A stretch of DNA of 42,211 bases from Planctomycetota bacterium (GTDB lineage: Bacteria > Planctomycetota > Planctomycetia > Gemmatales > Gemmataceae), in the NCBI GenBank assembly GCA_009920765.1, contig RFZJ01000032.1:1-42211 (forward strand), in the 5' to 3' direction. Below are positions 7,252-15,445 of this stretch, one piece after another (positions within the stretch are counted from its first letter, which is position 1; each line of letters opens with the position of its first letter). The notes under the pieces were generated by a model. The model was not told where the DNA came from. It was given only the letters and a program-made list of their open reading frames with translations, and ran no database searches. Position numbers and translations under genes: made by a program.

Positions 7252-8232
7252 CTATTTGGCCAATTCAGCAAGAACCAAGTAAACACCACGATCCACTTTA
7301 TCTTCCTCAATATCGACTGCAAATAGTTGTTCGTTCTTCTCAAAGAAATATTGCACTTTATCTTTAAAAATAAATACTAAAATTTTCCCTTCAGCCCCCG
7401 CCAAGGGAATACTCAAGGTAAGTTGGTGCCCTGAAACGGATTGTGTAATGGCACAAGTAGCCTTGCTTTGCTGTGCAAGCACCTTTTCAATTTCGCCTGC
7501 ATGAAGTTCCATTGCATCCCAAACAACATGCAAAGGCTTTGCAAGATCCTCTCCCAATGTCCAGCGAACAGGTACTTTAACATAATTAGAATCACCGCTA
7601 GCAAGCGAAAACCAATCAAAACGCATACCATTCATTGAGAAAGCATTAATCGCAAGCTTAGATGCAAAATCACCATGGATAGGAGATTCGTGATCAACGG
7701 TACCAATACCAAATACCCCTTGCTTTCCTGGTAATTTTTTTACCCATTGAATGTCGCCTTGAAAGTCTCCACTGGAAGGATGACGCAATTTTCCGGGATG
7801 GGTATGAAAAAGGCCCAAGACTTCTAATTTTTCGTGATGTTGATGCAACAATCTACCAGCAACTACCTGAGCTTGTGAATTAAATTTAACATGTGTTGAA
7901 CTAGCTTCCCTAAACTCTCCGGAAGGAACCGCAGCAACAACAACAGCATGTTTTTTTTCGCGATAGCCCATTAAAAGCCAACCTGTTTCTTCATCTCCGC
8001 GCTCTTGGTTTAAATGATTTCTATACCCTTGCACCAAAGTGTGTCCCACCCCCGAAGAAATAAGCATGTATTTGATCGGTAAAAGATCGCGGGGCGGGTT
8101 AGAAATTAATTCAGCAGCTTTTGGGCCATAAATGAGGTGGTTAAATTCTTTAAGTAGTCTACTTATTTTATTAAGAAGTAAACTAGGAATACCTCGTGTT
8201 GAACTGCTTTTCTCACCATTTTCAGAAATCAT
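7252..8232 (-). CDS. JAB/MPN (Mov34) metalloprotease, deubiquitinase-like
   Basis: A 326-residue protein with a JAMM-type zinc protease core: catalytic glutamate in DEETGWLLMG (E81/E82), then FHTHPGKLRHPSSGD giving H143, H145, S153 and D156 (HxH...SxxD). JAB proteases of bacterial conjugation systems mature modifier precursors or remove modifiers from targets; that role is inferred here from the motif and the operon. A basic N-terminal extension of about 50 residues precedes the core, and a C-terminal domain of about 110 residues follows it (from about 215), both unassigned. It is the first gene of the five-gene minus-strand operon, with a reasonable ribosome binding site (GGAAATGAG before the ATG). 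The 240-base spacer upstream is shared with a divergent sugar kinase gene and probably carries the operon promoter. Confidence 0.92.
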   Translation of the reverse strand: MISENGEKSSSTRGIPSLLLNKISRLLKEFNHLIYGPKAAELISNPPRDLLPIKYMLISSGVGHTLVQGYRNHLNQERGDEETGWLLMGYREKKHAVVVAAVPSGEFREASSTHVKFNSQAQVVAGRLLHQHHEKLEVLGLFHTHPGKLRHPSSGDFQGDIQWVKKLPGKQGVFGIGTVDHESPIHGDFASKLAINAFSMNGMRFDWFSLASGDSNYVKVPVRWTLGEDLAKPLHVVWDAMELHAGEIEKVLAQQSKATCAITQSVSGHQLTLSIPLAGAEGKILVFIFKDKVQYFFEKNEQLFAVDIEEDKVDRGVYLVLAELAK

Positions 8233-8276
8233 CTCATTTCCATTCTCGTTAATTCCAACAAATGCATGATTGAATT

Positions 8277-8282
8277 AGTATA
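8277..8282 (-). promoter_or_regulatory. Possible -10 element of the E1/E2/JAB operon
   Basis: On the minus strand TATACT lies about 45 bases upstream of the JAB start codon within the divergent intergenic spacer. It matches the bacterial -10 consensus at five of six positions. The -35 position at 16-17 bases spacing is poor, so this is only a weak candidate. The rest of the 8233-8472 spacer shows no clear operator, hairpin or additional gene. Confidence 0.25.
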
Positions 8283-8472
8283 AATGCAAAAATCAATGAA
8301 TGAAACACTTTATCTTTTAATGAGATCCTATCATAGCAAGATTTAGCGGCATTAATAGCCTGGCAGAGACCCTATGGGAAATAAAATAATCATATTTACC
8401 TCATTGCATTAATTAACAATTATCAGGATGATTAGTTAAGTATTGATATTTAATTCAAACAGAAGTTTACAA

Positions 8473-9435
8473 ATGAAAAGTCCCATAAAAGTTCTTTGTG
8501 CAGGCATTATTGTTTTAGATCATGGATGTTCACCTATTCAACATTTTCCCAAAGAAGGCGAACTTATTGCAACCAGTGGAATGGCATTAACTTTAGGTGG
8601 ATGTGCTGCAAATGTTGGCGTAGACCTTACAAAAATGGGAATCCATTCAAAAATTCTTGGAAAAATTGGAGATGATGATCTTGGACAAATTATTCTGGAA
8701 AAATTAAAGCAATCCGGCTTAGATACAAGTAAAATAATTAAACAATCCCATTCACCAACCAGCCAGACAATTGTTATCAATGTCACCGGCCAAGACAGGC
8801 GATTTATTCATTTGATTGGAGCAAATGATGGATTTTCTGACACGGATTTTCAAAAAAAAGACATTGAGGAATGCAAGGTCGTTTACTTGGGTGGATATCT
8901 GCTGATGGATAAACTCTCTCCATTCCATGTTGCAGAAGTTTTTCGCACGGCCCAAATGAACGGGGCTAAAACAGTTTTGGATGTAGTTACCCCTGGCCTT
9001 GGAGACCATCTAGCGAAACTTAAACCTATTTTACCTTTTGTAGATGTTTTCCTTCCAAATGATTCTGAAGCAAAACTCATTTCCGGAATCGATCCCCCCA
9101 TCGAGCAGGCAAAGTTTTTTAAATCGTTGGGAGTCAAGACCAGCATCATCACTCTGGGAAACCAAGGAACAATTTTACTAAACGATCACGGTTGCTACAA
9201 ATCAGACATTTTCAAGATGAATTATCATGATGGTTCAGGAAGTGGTGATGCATTTACAGCAGGTTACATTTCAGGCATTCTTGAAAATAAAAGTGATATT
9301 GAATGCCTGGAAATTGGAAGTGCCCTTGGGGCAAGTTGCGTTCGGGCACAAGGCACAACCGAAGGAGTATTTAAAAAAGAAGAATGTGTCCACTTTTTAG
9401 CACGCAACAAACTTGAGATCAAAAAACTAAATTAA
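8473..9435 (+). CDS. PfkB-family sugar (ribokinase-like) kinase
   Basis: A 320-residue cytosolic kinase of the PfkB/ribokinase family, phosphorylating a sugar or nucleoside with ATP. The N-terminal signature is GGCAANVGVDLTKMG with GKIGDDDLG following. The C-terminal signature is YHDGSGSGDAFTAGY, where the catalytic base is D259. NDSEAKLISG and TLGNQGTILL are further family blocks. A TTG-started frame opens at 8443, but the ATG at 8473 fits the family's usual start just before the first beta-strand (IKVLCAGIIVLD) and has an AGAAG upstream. Substrate cannot be deduced; the family includes ribokinases, fructokinases and 2-keto-3-deoxygluconate kinases. It is divergent from the JAB operon and ends 84 bases before the oppositely oriented oxidoreductase gene. 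Confidence 0.88.
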   Translation: MKSPIKVLCAGIIVLDHGCSPIQHFPKEGELIATSGMALTLGGCAANVGVDLTKMGIHSKILGKIGDDDLGQIILEKLKQSGLDTSKIIKQSHSPTSQTIVINVTGQDRRFIHLIGANDGFSDTDFQKKDIEECKVVYLGGYLLMDKLSPFHVAEVFRTAQMNGAKTVLDVVTPGLGDHLAKLKPILPFVDVFLPNDSEAKLISGIDPPIEQAKFFKSLGVKTSIITLGNQGTILLNDHGCYKSDIFKMNYHDGSGSGDAFTAGYISGILENKSDIECLEIGSALGASCVRAQGTTEGVFKKEECVHFLARNKLEIKKLN

Positions 9436-9519
9436 ACAAAAGAACCCGTCCAATTTAAATTCCCATGGGTCTTGGATGGTCCTAGATGTTTAAACACCAA
9501 ATTCTTTTTTCATTAAAAA

Positions 9520-10794
9520 CTAAATCTTCCAAGGTCCTCGGTACTCCCTGAACAACAACTTGTTTGCATTATCATTATTAGTAAATTTTTCTTTTACTGG
9601 ATCCCATTCAAGCGGTTTGCCAATTCGATAGCCAATATTACCTAAATGACAGATTGTTGCACTTCGATGCCCAACTTCAGCAGGGCAAATTGTAGGCTTT
9701 TTAGTTCGAATAGCCTCAAGCCAATTCTTACGGTGATTATCGGCAATCATAATTGCAGGATCAGGTTTGGTAATCGGATCTTTAAGAATTTCTTCATTAG
9801 TACATTCAATTTTGGCACGATCTACATAAAGCGTAGCATCTGTGCCTTCAAATGTACAACCACTCGGGCCGCCATGAAACATTTCAATCCCGTTGGCGTA
9901 AGTGTATTTAAGACCGGATTTCTCACCATTTCCAGGAGGGGTAATTTTGACCGGTCCCGTGCTATCCATGTTTAACGCCCACTGGGCAATATCAAAATGA
10001 TGGGCCCCCATATCTGCCAAGCCGCCCCCAGCATATTCCCAATACATTCTCCATGCAGGAAAATGAGTATGCACGCCTTCAGGGCAAAGCACCTTGTTGT
10101 ATTCCCGCTGCGCAGCAGGCCCTTGCCAAAGATCCCAATTAGTTCCAATAGGAACTGGTTCTGCCTCAAGATTGCATGCAACTGCTGGAGCACCGACGCC
10201 AATACGAACGGTCTTAACTTTCCCAATTCTTCCTGCTCTAACCAACTGGGTAGCAAGTCGAAATTTTCCACTGAACTCACTTCGTTGCTGACTTCCCGTC
10301 TGAAAAACAACACCAGACTTTTTTACTTCATCAACAATTATCCTTCCCTCTGCAACCGAATGAGTTAATGGCTTTTCACAATAAATGTGTTTATTCGCTT
10401 TGGAAGCCATCACACAAATAAGAGCATGCCAATGGTCGGGCGTACTAATAACAACTGCATCTATGTTTTTATCATTTATAAGGTCTTGAAAATCCTTGTA
10501 CAACTTCAAACCCTTGTATGATTGCTTGTCATTCGACTGGGAGTATTTTTTCTCTACAAGCATCTTGGCGTTTTCTAGTCTGTCATCAACAACATCACTT
10601 ACAGCAACAACTTGAACATCATTCATGCCAAGAAAATTACCCAGGTGTCCGCGACCCATCGTTCCCACACCAATAAAGCCAAGTTGAAGCTTATCATTAG
10701 CAGAAGGCTTCTGCGCCTGGGACGAAGCAGCAAAACAGGAAGATCCAATTACACCAACGAAAACTGATTTATTAAACGAGCGCCTGGTAACCAT
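9520..10794 (-). CDS. Tat-exported Gfo/Idh/MocA-family oxidoreductase
   Basis: A 424-residue NAD(P)-dependent oxidoreductase. The N terminus has a twin-arginine signal (TRRSFNKSVF, R4-R5, followed by a hydrophobic stretch and AASSQA), so folded enzyme with cofactor is probably exported. The Rossmann motif is LGFIGVGTMGRGHLG. The family's EKP motif appears in YCEKPLTHSVAEG, and DMGAHHFDIAQWAL provides the catalytic His region. Such exported Gfo/Idh/MocA enzymes are greatly expanded in Planctomycetota and are associated with polysaccharide or inositol catabolism; the substrate here is unknown. Its start has one of the best ribosome binding sites in the window (AGGAGA, 6 bases). The 139-base gap upstream, to moxR's end, holds only a short weak dyad (ATGAAA-TTTCAT at 10921-10937). 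Confidence 0.92.
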   Translation of the reverse strand: MVTRRSFNKSVFVGVIGSSCFAASSQAQKPSANDKLQLGFIGVGTMGRGHLGNFLGMNDVQVVAVSDVVDDRLENAKMLVEKKYSQSNDKQSYKGLKLYKDFQDLINDKNIDAVVISTPDHWHALICVMASKANKHIYCEKPLTHSVAEGRIIVDEVKKSGVVFQTGSQQRSEFSGKFRLATQLVRAGRIGKVKTVRIGVGAPAVACNLEAEPVPIGTNWDLWQGPAAQREYNKVLCPEGVHTHFPAWRMYWEYAGGGLADMGAHHFDIAQWALNMDSTGPVKITPPGNGEKSGLKYTYANGIEMFHGGPSGCTFEGTDATLYVDRAKIECTNEEILKDPITKPDPAIMIADNHRKNWLEAIRTKKPTICPAEVGHRSATICHLGNIGYRIGKPLEWDPVKEKFTNNDNANKLLFREYRGPWKI

Positions 10795-10933
10795 TTCAAT
10801 CTCCTAACCAAACAAAAACCTAAAAACAACATAGGGTATAATATCGCTTTGATAAAAGGTCATCCATCTCTGAAATTCGCGACAGCGAAACTACTTACTA
10901 AAACTTCAGTGTTTAAGTAAATGAAATTTATTT

Positions 10934-11914
10934 TCATGAAAGCGCAACTTTATCTAATATTTGATTAAGAATGGCATCTGGACTCAAATTTTCAGCAATC
11001 GCTTCAAAAGACAGCGACATTCGATGCCTAAATACACTTGATGCCATTTCTTTTACATCTTGAGGAAGCACAAAATCTCTTCCCCGAATAAAAGCAAGCG
11101 CCTTGGATGATTTCAAAAGATTAATCGTTCCACGAGGAGAAACACCATGCTCAAGAAAAACCTTTTTTAATCCAAATCTATCTGGAAATCTGGTTGCAAC
11201 AGCAAGATCCACGATATATCGTCGGATACTATCTTCTACATGAATTTTTGAAGCAAAATCGCAAAGCTCATTTAAATCCTGTGCATTCACAACTTTTCTA
11301 ATATTTCCATGCTGTTCGAGTTGCTCGAGTCTTTGCAATATCAAAAGTTCCTCATCCCGTTTGGGATAATCGACCAAAATTTTCAACATGAACCGATCAA
11401 TTTGGGCCTCAGGCAATGGAAAAGTTCCTTCCTGTTCAATTGGGTTTTGCGTAGCAATCACAAAAAAAGGAGTTCCTAAGGAAAAGGTTTCATCACCCAG
11501 AGTGACCTGTTTTTCCTGCATCGCTTCCAAAAGAGCTGATTGAACTTTTGCAGGGGCGCGATTTATTTCATCTGCAAGCACAACTTGAGAAAAAAGCGGG
11601 CCTTTCTTAACTTTAAACTCTCCCACTTGCTGGTAATAAACCTGAGTTCCCAATATATCCGAAGGCATTAAATCCGGAGTAAACTGAATTCGTTTAAAAT
11701 TTAAATCCAAGCACTCAGCAATACTTCCCGCCAGCAATGTTTTCGCGAGGCCTGGCATACCCTCTAAAAGAACATGGCCTTTTGCAAGAATTGCAACCAC
11801 AATCTTTTCCAAAACCCCGTCCATACCAACGATTCTTTTACCAATTTCTGATTTGATATCATTTAAAAATTGCAATCCATTAACAAGCTTTACATTTTTT
11901 GAACTTGGCGGCAT
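10934..11914 (-). CDS. MoxR-family AAA+ ATPase
   Basis: A 326-residue AAA+ ATPase of the MoxR group, chaperone-like proteins usually paired with VWA-domain and DUF58 partners. Walker A is GMPGLAKT (52-59), Walker B is VVLADEINRAP, sensor 1 is FFVIATQNPIEQEGTFPLPEAQIDRFM, and a C-terminal lid follows with GVSPRGTINLLKSSKALA. Although a TTG frame opens at 11935, the ATG at 11914 is preferred because AAGGGA lies 7 bases upstream. The usual DUF58/VWA/transglutaminase partner genes are missing on either side, so this is an orphan copy. It diverges from the zincin gene at 11986. Confidence 0.92.
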   Translation of the reverse strand: MPPSSKNVKLVNGLQFLNDIKSEIGKRIVGMDGVLEKIVVAILAKGHVLLEGMPGLAKTLLAGSIAECLDLNFKRIQFTPDLMPSDILGTQVYYQQVGEFKVKKGPLFSQVVLADEINRAPAKVQSALLEAMQEKQVTLGDETFSLGTPFFVIATQNPIEQEGTFPLPEAQIDRFMLKILVDYPKRDEELLILQRLEQLEQHGNIRKVVNAQDLNELCDFASKIHVEDSIRRYIVDLAVATRFPDRFGLKKVFLEHGVSPRGTINLLKSSKALAFIRGRDFVLPQDVKEMASSVFRHRMSLSFEAIAENLSPDAILNQILDKVALS

Positions 11915-11985
11915 ATAAATTTCCCTTATCAACAAATATCCTGTAATCTTTGTTATATCTTACTTTGAAGTACTAAATGTAAGCC

Positions 11986-12465
11986 ATGAAAAAGCAAATG
12001 ATTCAATTAACAATGGATGATTTTTGTGCGGAAGTGAAAAACACCATGAATTCACTCCCAAGTTTTTTTTACGAATACCTCGACAATGTTGTGGTCGAGG
12101 TTCAGGAGTTTCCCACAAAAAGTACGCTCAAAAAAGCCAACTTTTCCAAGGCTGATATGAAAAAAGGACATTCACTTTTTGGTTTTTTTGAACCAATGGA
12201 ACTTTCTCACCCATGGGTTGGAGATGCCATCGACATCCATTCTCTTACCCACAAACTTATAATTTTTAAAACCCCTCATGAAGAATCTTTTCCCGACCCT
12301 ACACAACTAAAAATAGAAATCCGCAAAACGGTCATCCATGAACTAGCCCACCATTTTGGTTTATCCGATAAGGATCTGGAAAATTTTGATAATAATCCTA
12401 ATCCTTTCAGTACGAAACTTTCTTTAACAACCAAGGAATACAACGATGAAAACAAACCCCGTTAA
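11986..12465 (+). CDS. Zincin-like metallopeptidase-family protein
   Basis: A 159-residue soluble protein of the small zincin family (PF06262-like). The zinc motif HELAHHFGLSD gives H118, E119, H122 and D128. The opening LTMDDFCAEVKNTMNSLPSFF matches the family's typical start, where a helix and the DALPxxF pattern precede a strand. A central insert (FGFFEPM... DIHSLTHKLIIFKTP) corresponds to the family's 'YG..L.....LPDRI.IF' region. Substrates of this family are not established. The last 20 bases overlap the start of the aldolase gene, so the two are probably co-translated. Confidence 0.85.
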   Translation: MKKQMIQLTMDDFCAEVKNTMNSLPSFFYEYLDNVVVEVQEFPTKSTLKKANFSKADMKKGHSLFGFFEPMELSHPWVGDAIDIHSLTHKLIIFKTPHEESFPDPTQLKIEIRKTVIHELAHHFGLSDKDLENFDNNPNPFSTKLSLTTKEYNDENKPR

Positions 12466-13240
12466 AAAAACTCTCAAAGAAGGAAAACCTGCCCTTGGAA
12501 CCTGGCTTTCGCTCGGCAGCATAATTGCAACGCGATTCATGGCCCGGACTGGGTTTTCTTGGCTAACTGTCGATATAGAACACACATTGGTAAGTTGGGA
12601 AACTGCTACCCATATGTTTGCTTCCATAGCTGATGCTAACAGCGTCCCATTGGCTAGAGTTCCTGCCAATCGACATGACCATATTAAAAGAGCACTGGAT
12701 AATGGCGCATTTGGCATTGTTGTGCCAATGGTTAATTCAAGACAAGAAGCCTTGGATGCAGTTTCCGCCATGTTTTACCCTCCTCGTGGCACTCGAAGCG
12801 TAGGTGGCAATGTTCATGCCCTAAACTTTGGAGCAACTGCACCTGACTATTTCAGCAAGGCGAATGATGAGTTATTAGTTATTTTGCAATGCGAGCATAT
12901 CGATGCTGTAAATAATGCTGATAGTATTTTTTCAGTGCCTGGCATTGATGCCATTTTTGTTGGCCCGAATGATCTTGCTGCAAGCATGCGTACCCCAGAT
13001 GGCAAGGGGCCTTCCGCAGATGCATTTAACACAGCATTAAACACAATTTTAGAGGCATGCAAAAGAAACAAAGTTGCGCCTGGAATTCATTGCATGAGCC
13101 CTGAAGAAGCACAACTACGTATTGAACAGGGCTGGCAATTTATCGCGATAAATAGCGAATTAAAGATGATGATGGATGGTGTTTCATCAACACTTGCAAA
13201 AGTTGGGCTTAAATCAGATTCAGGTGGGGCTAAGTACTAG
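12446..13240 (+). CDS. HpcH/HpaI-family class II aldolase
   Basis: A 264-residue pyruvate-dependent class II aldolase of the type that cleaves 2-keto-3-deoxy acids (such as 2-keto-3-deoxy-L-rhamnonate or 4-hydroxy-2-oxoheptanedioate) to pyruvate plus an aldehyde. Predicted active-site residues line up with the HpcH pattern: H46 in DIEHT, R71 in ARVP, and metal ligands E150 (QCEH) and D176 (GPNDLAASM). YPPRGTRSVGG is the family substrate loop. Length matches the family. Translation starts inside the end of the zincin gene in a different frame, suggesting coupling. With the exported oxidoreductase and PfkB kinase nearby it fits sugar-acid catabolism, but the exact substrate is inference. Confidence 0.92.
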   Translation: MKTNPVKKTLKEGKPALGTWLSLGSIIATRFMARTGFSWLTVDIEHTLVSWETATHMFASIADANSVPLARVPANRHDHIKRALDNGAFGIVVPMVNSRQEALDAVSAMFYPPRGTRSVGGNVHALNFGATAPDYFSKANDELLVILQCEHIDAVNNADSIFSVPGIDAIFVGPNDLAASMRTPDGKGPSADAFNTALNTILEACKRNKVAPGIHCMSPEEAQLRIEQGWQFIAINSELKMMMDGVSSTLAKVGLKSDSGGAKY

Positions 13241-13244
13241 GCTA

Positions 13245-13856
13245 CTAACGTTTATTCGCATTATCAGGAATGCGACCCATTATGACAATTGATGCGATTT
13301 TGGGCCGCATTTCCCTCGCTAGTTCCGGATCTTCTTTTTTTCCTGCGACCCCCACCAATCCGGAATTAACCCCTCGTACTGGTTTTTGTGGTTTTTGCAT
13401 TAATGTTACATTCACAATCGATTGACTGATCAAATCTGAAAAATCAGCTGGATACCCTGGAGACTTTAAATCATCTCCTTTAAGTTCCTTTAATTCCTTG
13501 GCGCTGTACTTTTTTGGCTTGCCCTTATCATCAAAAGCTTCAGGAGGGTTAAACTGACGAATTTTTACATCATCTTTAAGTAAAAGCTCAATATCTTCCA
13601 TTTTTGCTGGAACAACTCTTTTAGCTTGCGGGTTATAGTAACTTCCTTTGGTTTGGATGGAAAGAACGACGGACTTATCGCTTTCGCGCACTTCTTTTAA
13701 TACTGCTACAACTTGCCCGGCTGGGATCCATTTTTCTTTAGGATCAGTTTTGGCAGTTTTGTCGTCAGCTTTTTTATCTTTGTCTTGAGCAAATGATGAA
13801 CTCAAGGCTAAACATAGAAATAAAGAAAATGTAATACTAAATCGTAAAACACCCAT
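13245..13856 (-). CDS. Secreted protein of unknown function, lysine-rich
   Basis: A 203-residue protein with a clear Sec signal peptide (hydrophobic FSLFLCLALSS, cleavage near SSFAQ-DK). The mature part is rich in Lys and Asp (DKDKKADDKTAK), followed by a beta-rich region with QVVAVLKEV and KSVVLSIQTKGSYYNP, then DIELLLKDDVKIRQF and NVTLMQKP. I recognise no domain; similar Lys-rich secreted proteins are common in Planctomycetota. It has an excellent ribosome binding site (AAGGAGGA about 4 bases before the ATG), which sits in one arm of an inverted repeat described separately. It ends 4 bases after the aldolase gene on the opposite strand. Confidence 0.75.
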   Translation of the reverse strand: MGVLRFSITFSLFLCLALSSSFAQDKDKKADDKTAKTDPKEKWIPAGQVVAVLKEVRESDKSVVLSIQTKGSYYNPQAKRVVPAKMEDIELLLKDDVKIRQFNPPEAFDDKGKPKKYSAKELKELKGDDLKSPGYPADFSDLISQSIVNVTLMQKPQKPVRGVNSGLVGVAGKKEDPELAREMRPKIASIVIMGRIPDNANKR

Positions 13857-13862
13857 AAATCC

Positions 13863-13899
13863 TCCTTGTTTAATATAAATTTATATCAAACTTGAAGGA
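13863..13899 (-). promoter_or_regulatory. Inverted repeat overlapping the ribosome binding site of the gene at 13856
   Basis: The leader of the secreted-protein gene contains an imperfect dyad. The outer arms are TCCTT (13863-13867) and AAGGA (13895-13899), then GTTT and AAAC (13868-13871 with 13888-13891, with a 3-base bulge), around a perfect 14-base palindrome ATATAAATTTATAT at 13873-13886. In the minus-strand RNA one arm is exactly the AAGGA of the ribosome binding site, so a folded hairpin would mask it. Alternatively the 14-base palindrome is a protein operator. Confidence 0.45.
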
Positions 13900-13934
13900 T
13901 TTATGAAAGAAAAGTTTTTATAAAAAATCAAATT

Positions 13935-14300
13935 TTACTGTCCACCATACCTATAACCAAAACCCCGTAAATAATCTTTACCCGGCAATTGGCTTCGCCT
14001 AGGAAAATTAGAATAACCAATAGGTGTAGAATTACTCAATTTTGGCAGCGGGCTAAAGAAATCCATCAAAGTCGTATCCCGAGGATACAAGTTTTGTGGT
14101 TGTGCTAATCGGGCATTAGCAAGTTGGGCTTGCTGCAAATGCGCAGCATCCTGTGGATTTGGCAACAAAAACGAAAAAGGATTCCAGCTATTCCCGTTCT
14201 GTGTAATAGTTCCATTGGAATTATTTTTGCTTTGCGATTGTCCCAATGATATCGAACTAAAGATAATCATCACCCCCAACGCCAATATGCTTCTCTTCAT
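13935..14300 (-). CDS. Small secreted protein of unknown function
   Basis: A 121-residue protein with a signal peptide (MKRSILALGVMIIFSSISLG, cleavage near LGQ-SQ). The mature part is rich in Asn, Gln and Pro (QSKNNSNGTITQNGNSWNPF), with an Ala/Leu/Gln stretch AAHLQQAQLANARLAQ, and ends in a Gly/Tyr-rich tail (GFGYRYGGQ). No domain is recognised. The composition suggests a flexible envelope or surface protein. It lies upstream of the other secreted gene on the same strand (78 bases apart), so the two could share a transcript. Confidence 0.65.
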   Translation of the reverse strand: MKRSILALGVMIIFSSISLGQSQSKNNSNGTITQNGNSWNPFSFLLPNPQDAAHLQQAQLANARLAQPQNLYPRDTTLMDFFSPLPKLSNSTPIGYSNFPRRSQLPGKDYLRGFGYRYGGQ

Positions 14301-14383
14301 AACACCCCCATATAAAGAAATTCCCCAACTTTGTGCCGGGATATCCTAAATAAGAGGCCTGTCAATAGACATTTAATAAAAAA

Positions 14384-15400
14384 TTAAGGAAGAAGAGCAG
14401 TAATTTCGGGAAACCCAAACATCAAATTGAAATTTTGCACAGCAACCCCGCTTGCACCGCGAATAAGGTTATCTTCTGCTGCGAGCACCACGATATAATC
14501 TCCTGCAACTTTATAATGTAAGTCAACATAATTTGTGCCTACAGAATCCTTTGTGGCTGGAAGATGATCAACCAGCCTAATAAATGGCTTGTCTTTGTAA
14601 AACTTGCCCACCACTTCGTTAATTGCCAACTCGGAAATTTCTTTTTTTGGCTTGGCATAAATTGTTGAAAATATACCCCTATCCATTGGTATCAGGTGCG
14701 GTGTAAACATAATTTTCACCGATTCCCCCGAAACTTTTGTGAGAGCCTGCTCCATTTCTGGCATGTGCCTATGCTTGCCAACTTGGTACGCACTTACACT
14801 TTCATTACATTCGGGAAAATGCGTCCCCTGTTTTGGGTTTCTACCTGCTCCAGACACACCACTTTTACTATCAACAATAATTTGCTCCGGGTAAATTATT
14901 TTTTCGACCAGTAATGGCGCCAATCCAAGAATAGCAGTCTGGGGGTAACAACCAGGATTCGCCAACAAATTACACGTTTTTATTTCCTTTGAATTAAACT
15001 CCGGAAGACCGTAAACAGCACTTGCCAATCCTGCAAAATCAAGATGTTCTTCTCCGTACCATTTTTTATAAACAATTGGGTCTTTTAAGCGATAATCTGC
15101 AGACAGATCAATTACACGGATTCCAGAATTAATCAACTTGGGAATCACCTCCATACTTGCCCCATGAGGCAGGCAACTAAACACACACTGCACTTTTTTT
15201 TCTCTTAAGGAATCAAGATCAAGCTCCTCGCAACGTAAATCGATTCTTTTTGAAAGAGATGGGTGTATATTTGCAAGTAAAGGCGTTCCTTCCTGCCTGG
15301 AAATGCACGCAACAATTTTTACGTGAGGGTGCCTAAGTAAAATTTTTACAACTTCAAGCGCCGTATACCCAGAGGCCCCTAGAACAGCAACATTTATCAT
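14384..15400 (-). CDS. argC: N-acetyl-gamma-glutamyl-phosphate reductase
   Basis: ArgC reduces N-acetylglutamyl-5-phosphate to the semialdehyde with NADPH, the third step of arginine synthesis. The 338-residue length is typical. The NADP loop is VAVLGASGYTALEVVKIL (3-20). The catalytic cysteine is C151 in LLANPGCYPQTAILG. SKSGVSGAGRNP and the conserved HRHMPEM block are present, as is FTPHLIPMDRGI. No other arg genes are nearby, so arginine synthesis is scattered in this genome. It diverges from the amidase gene with only 45 bases between start codons. Confidence 0.96.
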   Translation of the reverse strand: MINVAVLGASGYTALEVVKILLRHPHVKIVACISRQEGTPLLANIHPSLSKRIDLRCEELDLDSLREKKVQCVFSCLPHGASMEVIPKLINSGIRVIDLSADYRLKDPIVYKKWYGEEHLDFAGLASAVYGLPEFNSKEIKTCNLLANPGCYPQTAILGLAPLLVEKIIYPEQIIVDSKSGVSGAGRNPKQGTHFPECNESVSAYQVGKHRHMPEMEQALTKVSGESVKIMFTPHLIPMDRGIFSTIYAKPKKEISELAINEVVGKFYKDKPFIRLVDHLPATKDSVGTNYVDLHYKVAGDYIVVLAAEDNLIRGASGVAVQNFNLMFGFPEITALLP

Positions 15401-15445
15401 GTTATGCTTACCTTTTCATCAACCCGTAAAAACGAAGGTACTCCA

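Noticed and set aside
4612..8232. Calling the E1/E2/JAB operon a CBASS or Bil defence system
   Set aside because: There is no CD-NTase, effector or recognisable ubiquitin-like BilA protein, and neighbours are housekeeping genes without mobile elements. The enzymes share folds with those systems but the gene set differs.
9972..10313. Open frame within the oxidoreductase gene (same strand, other frame), and similar overlapping frames
   Set aside because: It lies entirely within a well-supported Gfo/Idh/MocA gene, has no family similarity and no ribosome binding site. Comparable shadow frames in aroA, typA, carA and trpD were dropped for the same reason.
10921..10937. ATGAAA-TTTCAT dyad near the end of moxR as a terminator
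   Set aside because: The arms are short and AT-only with no T-run; such repeats are expected by chance in this AT-rich sequence.
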